Source: Brevibacterium antiquum CNRZ 918
GTDB taxonomy: Bacteria > Actinomycetota > Actinomycetes > Actinomycetales > Brevibacteriaceae
DNA length: 64,000 nt
NCBI RefSeq assembly: GCF_900169145.1
Contig: NZ_FXZD01000002.1
Span: 434,001 to 498,000 of the forward strand
Direction of reading: 5' to 3'
The notes beneath the pieces are model-generated. The model did no database searches and was not told the origin of the DNA. It saw nothing but the letters and a program-made list of their open reading frames with translations. Position numbers and translations under genes: made by a program. Positions 56,734 to 64,000 of this stretch are shown one piece after another. Position 1 is the first letter of the stretch; every line of letters begins with the position of its first letter.

Positions 56734-58077
56734 GTGAGCCAAGAACCGCCGTCATTGTTTGAGCCTGACGATGTGGGCCGCCCGCTGGCTGATCGACTGC
56801 GCCCGGAGTCCCTTGAAGATGTCATCGGGCAAGATCATCTTCTTGGCGACGACGCACCGATTGGGCGGATGGTCGCCGAGCGCAGACTGGTTTCGATGGT
56901 GCTGTGGGGGCCGCCGGGCTGTGGGAAGACAACCATTGCGCGACTGCTGGCCGAACGCACCAACTTAGTCTTCGAGTCGGTCTCAGCCACATTCTCCGGC
57001 GTCGCCGAACTCCGCAAAGTCTTCCAAGCAGCAGCCAAACGACGCGAGATCGGTCAGGGCACAATGCTGTTCGTCGACGAGATCCACCGCTTCAACCGCG
57101 CCCAGCAGGATTCTTTCCTCCCCTACGTAGAAGACGGCACGGTCGTACTCGTCGGCGCGACCACGGAGAACCCCAGCTTCGAGCTCAACTCCGCACTGCT
57201 CTCCCGCTGCCAGGTATTCGTCCTCAAACGCCTCGACGAGGAGGCGCTGACCACGCTCATCAAACGAGCAGAGGAAACCACTGAGAGAGAACTGCCGCTT
57301 GATGCGCAGGCACGACATGCCCTGGTGGCAATGGCCGATGGCGACGGTCGCTACCTGCTCAACCTCATCGAGCAGCTCCAAACCGTCAGCGGGACTCTCG
57401 ACACCTCCGGTCTAGTCGATCTTGTCCAACAGCGTGCGCCGATCTACGACAAGGCGCAAGAGGGGCATTACAACCTCATCTCCGCGCTGCATAAGTCAAT
57501 GCGCGGCTCAGATCCCGACGCGTCACTGTACTGGTTGGCGCGCATGCTCGAGGGTGGGGAAGATCCCCTCTATATCGCCCGACGGCTGGTCAGATTCGCC
57601 AACGAAGACATCGCGATTGCCGACCCGCAAGCCATCCAGCAAGCGCTGGCGGCATGGGACGTGTTCGAACGTCTGGGCTCCCCAGAGGGGGAACTCGCCA
57701 TCGCCCAAGCCGTCGTCTATCTCGCAACCGCACCGAAGTCCATCGCCGTCTACCGTGGATTCAACGCCGCGAAGAAGCTCGCGAAACAGACCGGGTCTCT
57801 CATGCCACCAGCAAATATTCTCAACGCCCCGACGAAGCTGATGAAGAACCTCGGCTACGGGGAGGGTTACGAGTATGACCCGGACAGGCCGGGGGGCTTT
57901 TCCGGTGCGAACTACTTTCCCGAGGGCATGGAACCGGAGAAGGTGTACCGACCCACCAGCAACGGTTACGAGCACATCATCGCGAAGCGTCTGACCGAGT
58001 GGGATCGGATGCGTGCTGAAAAACGTCAGCACGAAGGTCGCGCCGACAATGACCCGTCAGACGATGGGGACACATGA
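56734..58077 (+). CDS. rarA: Replication-associated recombination protein A (MgsA/RarA ATPase)
   Basis: A 447-residue AAA+ ATPase acting at stalled replication forks. Motifs: RPLADRLRPESLEDVIGQDH, Walker A GPPGCGKTTIAR (about residue 60), Walker B MLFVDEIHRFNRAQQDSFLP, sensor VLVGATTENPSFELN, and the C-terminal NYFPEGMEPEKVYRP. The GTG start has a perfect GGAGGTGA Shine-Dalgarno 7 bases upstream; an ATG frame extension to 56653 is not supported. Confidence 0.96.
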   Translation: MSQEPPSLFEPDDVGRPLADRLRPESLEDVIGQDHLLGDDAPIGRMVAERRLVSMVLWGPPGCGKTTIARLLAERTNLVFESVSATFSGVAELRKVFQAAAKRREIGQGTMLFVDEIHRFNRAQQDSFLPYVEDGTVVLVGATTENPSFELNSALLSRCQVFVLKRLDEEALTTLIKRAEETTERELPLDAQARHALVAMADGDGRYLLNLIEQLQTVSGTLDTSGLVDLVQQRAPIYDKAQEGHYNLISALHKSMRGSDPDASLYWLARMLEGGEDPLYIARRLVRFANEDIAIADPQAIQQALAAWDVFERLGSPEGELAIAQAVVYLATAPKSIAVYRGFNAAKKLAKQTGSLMPPANILNAPTKLMKNLGYGEGYEYDPDRPGGFSGANYFPEGMEPEKVYRPTSNGYEHIIAKRLTEWDRMRAEKRQHEGRADNDPSDDGDT

Positions 58078-58085
58078 ACAAATAA

Positions 58086-58113
58086 CGGATGGGCGCAGGC
58101 GCCATTCCATCCG
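58086..58113 (+). terminator. Hairpin after rarA
   Basis: CGGATGG pairs with CCATCCG around a 14-base loop that is itself GC-rich. No U-run follows. Confidence 0.5.
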
Positions 58114-58165
58114 CAGGCTTGTAGAGTGAACAACGTTCGCATCGATGCAAGAGGAGCTATCAACA

Positions 58166-59875
58166 ATGTTCGGACGACAGCGTCAGCACCAATCACAGGC
58201 GGTCAGCGCCTTCATCGACATCATGGGCAGTCGTCATGTGCTCACCTCCGCCCGGGCGACGGAGCCCTTCGCCAAAGGCAATCGCTTCGGCGGCGGCAGT
58301 GTGCTCGCGGTCCTCAAGCCGGGCAGCCTTGTCGATATGTGGCGGGCTCTGCAGGTCTGCGTCGATCACGATCTCATCGTCATCCCACAGTCGGCGAACA
58401 CCGGCCTGACCGGAGGTTCGGGTCCCGGCGATCAGGACTACGATCGTGAGATCATCATCATCTCCACCCTGCGCATCAACCAGATCCATCTCATCAACGA
58501 TGCTCGTGAGGCCGTGTGTCTGGCCGGATCCACGCTGTACGAACTCGATGACAAGTTGGCACTTCACGGGCGTGAACCCCACTCGGTGATCGGTTCGTCC
58601 TCAATCGGTGCTTCGGTCGTCGGCGGCATCGCGAACAACTCCGGCGGCAGTCAGATTCGCAAGGGCCCGGCCTTCACGAAGCACGCGATCTTCGCCCGGG
58701 TCGATGACGAGGGCAAGGTCGAACTCGTCAATCACCTGGGCATCAGCCTCGGCGATGATCCGGCCCATATCCTCGACAGACTCCAACGCGGCGAATGGGA
58801 CGAAGCCGATGTCACGCCGCCCCCGGAAGACAGTCTCGATACCGAATACAGCGAGCACGTCCGCGAAATCACCGATTCTCCTGCCCGCTACAACGCCAAC
58901 CCGAAGTTCCTCCACGAGGCGTCAGGGTCGGCCGGTAAACTCATGGTCTTCGCCGTGCGCACGCGGACCTTCCCCAAGCAGAAGGATTCGACGACCTTCT
59001 ACGTGGGCACCAACAGCCCCGCCGAGCTCGAGGCCCTGCGCCGGGCGATCCTGACTTCGGACATGCCGCTGCCGATCTCCGGTGAGTACATGGGACGGCC
59101 CTCCTTCGACCTTGCCGAGAAGTACGGCAAGGACACGTTCGTCTCCGTCAAGCACGCCGGCAGCCGCGAACAGATCAAGCTCTTCGCGTTGAAGAACTGG
59201 GCGAACGGGGTGTTCGCGAAGCTGCCCTTCTTCGGACAGACCGTTGCCGATTCCATTGCGCAGGGTGCCTTCAGCTTGCTGCCGCAGCAGCTGCCGGACC
59301 GCATGCTTGAGTACCGCGATCGCTTTGAACACCATCTGCTCCTCGTCGTCAGCGGCGACCAGAAGCAGAGGACCGAGGAGTTCCTCACGACCTTCTTCGC
59401 CGAGGTGGGGCATGACGGTGACTTCTTCATCTGCACTGCCGATGAAGCTCAGTCCGCCATGCTCCACCGCTTCGGTGCCGCCAGTGCCGCCACACGCTAC
59501 TTCAATCTCCACCGTGACGAGTCCTCGGAGATGATCACCTTCGACGTTGCGCTGACACGCGATGACGAGGATTGGCTCGAGGTGCTGCCAACGGAGATCT
59601 CAGACCAGCTGCACATCAGTTCCTATTACGGCCACTTCTTCTGCCACGTCCTCCATCAGGACCATGTGGCGAAGAAGGGTGTTGACCCGGTGGCGTTGAA
59701 AAAGCAGATGATGGCGCTGCTCGAGGAACGTGGAGCCGCCGTGCCCGCCGAGCACAACTACGGTCGCCTCTACCAGGTGCCGCCGGAGATGGAAGCCCAC
59801 TTCAAGGAACTCGACCCCTGCAATGTCTTCAACCCGGGCGTCGGTGAGACCTCGCCGCACAAGAACTGGGGATGA
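58166..59875 (+). CDS. dld: FAD-dependent D-lactate dehydrogenase (quinone, Dld type)
   Basis: A 569-residue protein matching the length and layout of the E. coli Dld respiratory enzyme. The PCMH FAD domain has VIPQSANTGLTGGSGPGDQD and SSSIGASVVGGIANNSGGSQ. The membrane-associated C-terminal domain (from about residue 280) contains KYGKDTFVSVKHAGSREQIK and SSYYGHFFCHVLHQDH. It oxidises D-lactate to pyruvate and reduces quinone. I chose the ATG at 58166 because GAGGAG lies 10 bases upstream; one at 58145 is also in frame. It is the second hydroxyacid dehydrogenase in the window. Confidence 0.93.
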   Translation: MFGRQRQHQSQAVSAFIDIMGSRHVLTSARATEPFAKGNRFGGGSVLAVLKPGSLVDMWRALQVCVDHDLIVIPQSANTGLTGGSGPGDQDYDREIIIISTLRINQIHLINDAREAVCLAGSTLYELDDKLALHGREPHSVIGSSSIGASVVGGIANNSGGSQIRKGPAFTKHAIFARVDDEGKVELVNHLGISLGDDPAHILDRLQRGEWDEADVTPPPEDSLDTEYSEHVREITDSPARYNANPKFLHEASGSAGKLMVFAVRTRTFPKQKDSTTFYVGTNSPAELEALRRAILTSDMPLPISGEYMGRPSFDLAEKYGKDTFVSVKHAGSREQIKLFALKNWANGVFAKLPFFGQTVADSIAQGAFSLLPQQLPDRMLEYRDRFEHHLLLVVSGDQKQRTEEFLTTFFAEVGHDGDFFICTADEAQSAMLHRFGAASAATRYFNLHRDESSEMITFDVALTRDDEDWLEVLPTEISDQLHISSYYGHFFCHVLHQDHVAKKGVDPVALKKQMMALLEERGAAVPAEHNYGRLYQVPPEMEAHFKELDPCNVFNPGVGETSPHKNWG

Positions 59876-59950
59876 CCCTCTGGATGTGAACATTTCGCTT
59901 GGTCAGCACCGTCGATATCCAGTCGGCTCAGGATGGATTCGTCACCGGAG

Positions 59951-59956
59951 TACTGT
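59951..59956 (+). promoter_or_regulatory. -10 box of a leaderless promoter for the epoxide hydrolase
   Basis: TACTGT, then 6 bases (ttgacc), then the ATG at 59963. Confidence 0.55.
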
Positions 59957-59962
59957 TTGACC

Positions 59963-61087
59963 ATGACGCGCACACCGGTGATCGAAGTGCATCAGCGAGA
60001 CTTAGACGATCTGCGGCATCGTCTGCGCCACACCCGCTGGTCTCCGGCCTGGCCCAGTCACGGGTGGAGCGCCGGAACGGACGTGGCGGAACTCCAGAGG
60101 CTGTGCAGCTACTGGGCTGACGGTTTCGACTGGTACGCCCAACAGCGAACCATCAACGAACTGCCATGGAGGACCTCAACGATCTCCGGTAGTCCAATCC
60201 GCTATCTGCGATTCGATGCGGAGGTCTCCGGTGCCCTCCCGCTCATTCTGACGAATGGCTGGCCGAGCACTGCGCTCGAGCTTGTCGAGTGCGCCAGACG
60301 CTTAGCAGAGCCCACGCAATACGGCGGCGAAGCTGCGGACGCATTCACCGTGATCATTCCCGCGCTTCCCGGTTTTCCCTTCTCTCCGCAGCGGCCGGGC
60401 CATGACGAACAGAACCACGAGCTCTGGCACACACTGATGCACGAAGAACTCGGATTCGAACGCTACGCCGCCCATGGTGGAGACCTCGGAGCTGGCATCA
60501 CATCGAGGCTGGCCCAGTCGCATCCGGAGGCGCTGGTGGGCATCCATCTGCTTGCCGTGGCCGCTCCAGCAGACCTTGATTCGAGGACACTGACGACGGC
60601 TGAACAAGAATTTGTGGAGGCAGAGCAGGAGTGGGAGGCCGATGAAGGTGCTTACCAGCATCAGCAGCAGACTCGTCCGCTCACGCTGGCTCCAGGCTTG
60701 GCCGATTCTCCAACTGGACTGCTCGCTTGGATTCTGGAGAAGTACCGATCGTGGAGCGACTGCGATGGCGATCTGTCCTCGAGGTTCACCGATGACTTCC
60801 TGCTCACACAGGCTTCGCTGTATTGGTTCACCAATACGATCGCGAGCTCATTCCGTCCCTACTGGGAGTTCGCCACCGGATGGACCGAGCGAGTCGATTC
60901 AGTCTCCGCTCCTACCGCGGTGGCTGTGTTCCCACACGACCTCGCCCAACCACCACGCAGTTGGGCTGAACGCACGTACAACGTTGTCCGATATTCCACG
61001 ATGCCACGGGGCGGTCATTTTGCGCCTCACGAAGAACCTGAGCTGCTGACGGCAGATATTCGCGACTTCCTCCGTCCTCTGCGCTAG
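59963..61087 (+). CDS. Epoxide hydrolase family alpha/beta hydrolase
   Basis: A 374-residue protein. The N-terminal EHN domain is visible in HQRDLDDLRHRLRHTRWSPA and WRTSTISGSPIRYLRF. In the alpha/beta domain the oxyanion segment is LTNGWPSTALELVE, the nucleophile Asp is in AAHGGDLGAGITSRLA, and the catalytic His is in MPRGGHFAPHEEPELL. These are the marks of microsomal-type epoxide hydrolases. The ATG at 59963 is set by the leaderless promoter. Likely role: opening epoxides in catabolism or detoxification. Confidence 0.9.
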   Translation: MTRTPVIEVHQRDLDDLRHRLRHTRWSPAWPSHGWSAGTDVAELQRLCSYWADGFDWYAQQRTINELPWRTSTISGSPIRYLRFDAEVSGALPLILTNGWPSTALELVECARRLAEPTQYGGEAADAFTVIIPALPGFPFSPQRPGHDEQNHELWHTLMHEELGFERYAAHGGDLGAGITSRLAQSHPEALVGIHLLAVAAPADLDSRTLTTAEQEFVEAEQEWEADEGAYQHQQQTRPLTLAPGLADSPTGLLAWILEKYRSWSDCDGDLSSRFTDDFLLTQASLYWFTNTIASSFRPYWEFATGWTERVDSVSAPTAVAVFPHDLAQPPRSWAERTYNVVRYSTMPRGGHFAPHEEPELLTADIRDFLRPLR

Positions 61088-61138
61088 CTGTTGCCGACCA
61101 GAAGGCTGGTGCCGTTTCTGGGTGGTGGCGCAGACGGG

Positions 61139-61144
61139 TACGAT
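61139..61144 (+). promoter_or_regulatory. -10 box driving a leaderless leader ORF
   Basis: TACGAT is followed by 7 bases (gagccgt) and the ATG at 61152, the same geometry as the leaderless genes in this window. Confidence 0.5.
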
Positions 61145-61151
61145 GAGCCGT

Positions 61152-61217
61152 ATGGCGAGTCCTGAATCAGACACTCAGGGGCTTTCGGTCACGCCGTCAG
61201 CCCCTCACCTCCGCTGA
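61152..61217 (+). CDS. Candidate 21-residue leader peptide of the MFS gene
   Basis: MASPESDTQGLSVTPSAPHL-R then stop. The ORF begins at a leaderless-type start and ends 117 bases before the MFS ATG. A 7-bp stem AGGGGCT/AGCCCCT (61177-61183 with 61199-61205) lies inside it, so a ribosome stalled on the ORF would change RNA folding. Such leader peptides precede several antibiotic-resistance genes. Coding potential cannot be judged from composition at this length. Confidence 0.4.
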   Translation: MASPESDTQGLSVTPSAPHLR

Positions 61218-61334
61218 GCCTCTGCTCCTGTTGCTGTCCGCGCTGCTCGCAGCACGACATCCGGGTGTCCTTTGGGCGCTGACCGCGGTGACGAGACGTT
61301 CTCTTGTTCGTACTCTCGCTTCGGAGCTATCTCG

Positions 61335-62522
61335 ATGCCTTTCGCTCTCTATCTTCTTGCCCTGGTGGTCTTCGCCATGGGTACTTCCGAATTCATGCTC
61401 GCTGGCCTCGTGCCCGACATCTCAACATACTTCGCCGTTTCCGTGGGGACCGCTGGTCTCCTGACATCGGCATTCGCCGCGGGGATGGTGATCGGCGCAC
61501 CGGTGATGGCTGCGTTCACTCGTCGCCTCCCCGTGAAAGCGACACTCTTGGGCTGCGTACTCGTGTTTGCGCTGTCACATATCGTCGGTGCACTCACGCC
61601 GGACTTCACTGTTCTGTTCATCACGCGTGTGATCGCGGCTATCGTCAATGCAGGCTTCTTGGCGGTCGCGCTGGGCGCGGCGACGAAACTCGTGGCACCC
61701 GATGCCAAAGGCCGGGCCGTGGCGGTTCTGCTGGCGGGTACCACTGTCGCGACCGTCGCCGGCGTTCCCGCGGGTGCACTGCTGGGTACGGCACTCGGCT
61801 GGCAGTCGACGTTCTGGGCGATCGCTCTTCTCTGTGTCCCCGCAGCGATCGGCATTGCCGCAGGCTTCACCACTCGAACCGACGACTCGTCAAGGGAAGA
61901 GCCGCCCTCGCCCTCGCCCTCGCTGCGGGCGGAGCTGGCGCAGCTGACCTCCCCGCGCCTTGTCCTGACGATGCTGCTTGCTGCCCTGGTCAATGCCGGG
62001 ACCTTCGCCACGCTGACCTTCCTCGCGCCGATCGTCACAGACACCGCCGGTTTGAGCCAATGGTGGGTGTCGGTGGCTCTTGTGCTCTTCGGCGTCGGCT
62101 CCTTCTTCGGTGTCACCGCTGCGGGACGACTCTCCGATGCTCGACCCCGAATCGTCATCGTGGTGGGCGGCAGCGTTCTTGTGCTCGGGTGGGTCGCGTT
62201 GGCGCTCTTCGCGACGAATCCCGCTGCCCTGCTCGGGCTCGTTTTCACTCAGGGCGTGTTGGGGTTCGCTGTCGGGAGCACGCTGATCACGCGAGTGCTC
62301 TATGCGGCGCCGGGTGCGCCCACCATGGCTGGTTCTTACGCGACAGCGGCACTCAACGTGGGTGCAGCAACCGGTCCCGTCCTCGCCGCTGCCGCACTCA
62401 GCGTGAGGCCTGGCGCGCTCGGGCCTGTGTGGGTGGCCGTCATCGTGACCACAGCCGCATTGCTGCTCGCCGTCGCCCTTCTTCGGCGGATCGCACCCGC
62501 CGAGGGGGAAGTCGTGAAGTGA
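61335..62522 (+). CDS. Cmx/CmlA-like MFS exporter (chloramphenicol-type)
   Basis: A 395-residue, 12-helix transporter. It starts MPFALYLLALVVFAMGTSEF and continues MLAGLVPDISTYFAVSVGTA, GLLTSAFAAGMVIGAPVMAA, very close in pattern to the Cmx/CmlA/Cml chloramphenicol exporters of actinobacteria. Motif C-like GVPAGALLGTALGWQSTFW is present. A GGAG lies 9 bases before the ATG. Similar proteins also export other compounds, so drug specificity is not proven. It sits behind a 250-base leader with a possible attenuator. Confidence 0.88.
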   Translation: MPFALYLLALVVFAMGTSEFMLAGLVPDISTYFAVSVGTAGLLTSAFAAGMVIGAPVMAAFTRRLPVKATLLGCVLVFALSHIVGALTPDFTVLFITRVIAAIVNAGFLAVALGAATKLVAPDAKGRAVAVLLAGTTVATVAGVPAGALLGTALGWQSTFWAIALLCVPAAIGIAAGFTTRTDDSSREEPPSPSPSLRAELAQLTSPRLVLTMLLAALVNAGTFATLTFLAPIVTDTAGLSQWWVSVALVLFGVGSFFGVTAAGRLSDARPRIVIVVGGSVLVLGWVALALFATNPAALLGLVFTQGVLGFAVGSTLITRVLYAAPGAPTMAGSYATAALNVGAATGPVLAAAALSVRPGALGPVWVAVIVTTAALLLAVALLRRIAPAEGEVVK

Positions 62523-62605
62523 CGCACGCAGACTCGCCGTTGACGGTCGAAGGCCGGTGCCGACTCGCACACCTCGGGCTGACTCGCCGGACGATCATCG
62601 CGAGA

Positions 62606-63844
62606 CTACTCCTCGATGTTCACCCGCCGGAGGTCCCGGGCTGACCTGACCTCGTGACTCGACCGCTTCGGGTTGAGCAGTTTGAGCAGCGACAGCGCCA
62701 AGAGAGCACCGACGATGGCGCAGCCGGCCGGCAGCAGCATCGCCGTCTTCGCATTCGAGGCGTCGATGATGTTGCCGGCGAGGGCCGATCCGAAGGCGAC
62801 GCCGAAGCCCAGGGAGGTACCCAGCCAGGCGAAGGCCTCGGTCAGGCGCCTCGGCGGTGCCAGCGCTTCGATGACGGAGTTCGCGCCGATGAGGCTCGGG
62901 GCGATCGTGAAGCCGACGATGAACAGGATGATCGTGTAGGAGACCATTCCCTGGGCCAGCATCATCGAACACGCGCCGATGGCCAGCAGGGCAACGGTGA
63001 CGCCGAAACGGTGATGGGTTGCAGAGTTCCAGTTCCTCGACCCGTAGAGCGCACCGGCGATGAGTGAGCCCAGGGCGAAGGCGCTGAGCAGGATGCCGGC
63101 CAGGGACTTCACACCCTGCTCGTCGGCGAAGGCCACGGCGATGACGTCGATGGCGCCGAAGTTCACACCCAGGAACACATTGACGATGATGATCGTGAAG
63201 ATCCCCGGATTGGAGAACACGTGCCCGCGAGCCTCTGTGGTGCGTTCGATCGGCGGGGGCTCGGTCGACTTTTGGATGTAGAGCAGAGCCGAGCCGATCC
63301 CGGCGGTGAGCATCGAGAGGATGATGCCTGCCGGGGGGAACACGGCAGTGGCGAGCACGGTGGCGACGACGGGGCCGGTGACGAAGAGCAGCTCATCGGC
63401 GACGGACTCCCAGGAGAAGGCGGTCTGCAGCTTTTTCGGCGAATCCACGATGTGTGACCAGCGCGAACGCACCAGCGACCCGACGGAGCCGACAGTGGCA
63501 CCGCCGATTCCGGCGAAGACGAAGATGAGGCCCACCCACCAGTCTGCGTAGACGGAGACGATGAGCATCGAAAGCGCCACGAGGTGGGTGATGACGATGG
63601 GCACCATGACGGTGGCTTGGCCACGACGGTCGACAAGGCGCGCGATCCCGGGGCCGGCAAGAGCTTGGACGATCATGTACACGGCGGCGACGATGCCTGC
63701 CAGACCATAGGAGCCGCTGACGCCCTGGATGAACAGAACGATTCCCAGGCCCAGAACTGCGATGGGCATACGTGCAACAAGACCGGCCAAGGAGAACTTG
63801 AGAGCACCGGGAAGAGACAGAATTTCCCGATAGTTGTTGAACAC
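62606..63844 (-). CDS. MFS transporter
   Basis: A 412-residue, 12-helix transporter, MFNNYREILSLPGALKFSLA onward. It has ARLVDRRGQATVMVPIVITH (motif A-like) and SRWSHIVDSPKKLQTAFSWE, VADELLFVTGPVVATVL typical of a group of actinobacterial MFS proteins without known substrate. The GTG at 63844 follows TAGACT by 6 bases on the minus strand. A TTG at 63850 would be an alternative but lies in the spacer. It converges on the Cmx-like gene with an 83-base gap that holds no clear terminator. Confidence 0.85.
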   Translation of the reverse strand: MFNNYREILSLPGALKFSLAGLVARMPIAVLGLGIVLFIQGVSGSYGLAGIVAAVYMIVQALAGPGIARLVDRRGQATVMVPIVITHLVALSMLIVSVYADWWVGLIFVFAGIGGATVGSVGSLVRSRWSHIVDSPKKLQTAFSWESVADELLFVTGPVVATVLATAVFPPAGIILSMLTAGIGSALLYIQKSTEPPPIERTTEARGHVFSNPGIFTIIIVNVFLGVNFGAIDVIAVAFADEQGVKSLAGILLSAFALGSLIAGALYGSRNWNSATHHRFGVTVALLAIGACSMMLAQGMVSYTIILFIVGFTIAPSLIGANSVIEALAPPRRLTEAFAWLGTSLGFGVAFGSALAGNIIDASNAKTAMLLPAGCAIVGALLALSLLKLLNPKRSSHEVRSARDLRRVNIEE

Positions 63845-63850
63845 CAGCAA

Positions 63851-63856
63851 AGTCTA
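63851..63856 (-). promoter_or_regulatory. -10 box of a leaderless GTG start
   Basis: On the minus strand TAGACT is followed by 6 bases (ttgctg) and the GTG at 63844. Confidence 0.5.
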
Positions 63857-63876
63857 CCTAGCGCATGAAGCGTCCA

Positions 63877-64000
63877 CTATACGGATACGACGTTGTTACC
63901 GGTGAGTCGAGTCACCTCGGCGACGGTCATTCGAGTCGCAGGCGAGCGATCAACCCAGGTCACAGGCAAGACACACCCGCGCACCGGGGCAAGGTGTCCG
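63877..64000 (-). CDS. C-terminal end of an unidentified protein (5' end outside window)
   Basis: The minus-strand frame from the window edge reads GHLAPVRGCVLPVTWVDRSP, ATRMTVAEVTRLTGNNVVSV and stops with TAG at 63877. Codon choice is typical of the other genes here. I do not recognise the protein from these 40 residues. It lies 32 bases upstream of the MFS start on the same strand, but that gene seems to have its own promoter. Confidence 0.5.
   Translation of the reverse strand, partial: GHLAPVRGCVLPVTWVDRSPATRMTVAEVTRLTGNNVVSV

Noticed and set aside
62523-62605. Terminator sought between the two converging MFS genes at the window end
   Set aside because: Only short, weak inverted repeats are present; nothing comparable with the long palindromes of other convergent pairs.

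Overview
The window looks like chromosomal DNA of a high-GC, aerobic, osmotolerant actinobacterium. Supporting signs are GC-rich coding sequence, LysR/GntR/MarR/WYL regulators, a DtxR-type iron box, many leaderless promoters, an actinobacterial-style glycine riboswitch and an ectABC ectoine operon. Gene content and sequence flavour suggest a Brevibacterium-like member of the Micrococcales, but that assignment is inference. I see no rRNA, tRNA, CRISPR array, insertion sequence or prophage.

Layout. 1-6 kb: a DinB-like enzyme divergent from a WYL regulator across a shared operator, a universal stress protein, a large FAD/4Fe-4S 2-hydroxyacid dehydrogenase, and a small HTH protein followed by a nested hairpin. 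6-11.2 kb: an inositol-monophosphatase-like enzyme, then a DtxR-boxed ferric-siderophore ABC importer (lipoprotein, two permeases, ATPase). 11.2-21 kb: membrane proteins, an amidohydrolase, an acyltransferase, and a LysR-controlled CoA-transferase/acyl-CoA dehydrogenase/SDR operon for an unidentified acid. 21.2-28 kb: glycine riboswitch, gcvP-gcvT-gcvH and sdaA, a route from glycine and serine to C1 units and pyruvate. 28.5-31.2 kb: ectA-ectB-ectC ending in a U-tailed terminator.

31-53 kb: a secreted protein, a phosphodiesterase, an FMN split-barrel protein, an SDR, a DUF255 thioredoxin-fold protein, an ABC-ATPase-domain protein, an amidohydrolase, M18 and M13 peptidases, a DUF1684 protein with a degenerate glutamine-amidotransferase-like tail, a tyrosine phosphatase, CopC, a MarR-MFS pair, a luciferase-like oxidoreductase, an orphan AbiEi-like regulator and a LysR/flavoprotein divergent pair. 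53.2-64 kb: a small membrane protein, a deletion scar with two gene remnants, a GntR-MFS pair, rarA, D-lactate dehydrogenase, an epoxide hydrolase, a chloramphenicol-exporter-like MFS behind a possible leader peptide, another MFS, and the 3' end of an unidentified gene.

Three patterns run through the window. At least 14 genes have a TANNNT -10 box 6-7 bases before their start codon, as expected for leaderless transcripts. Four convergent gene pairs are separated by long perfect palindromes. The 10-mer CACCTCGGCG and its complement occur at least 29 times by eye, including in intergenic DNA. The candidates I find most interesting are the leader-peptide/MFS unit, the DUF1684-amidotransferase-like fusion, the divergent-gene deletion scar and the over-represented 10-mer.
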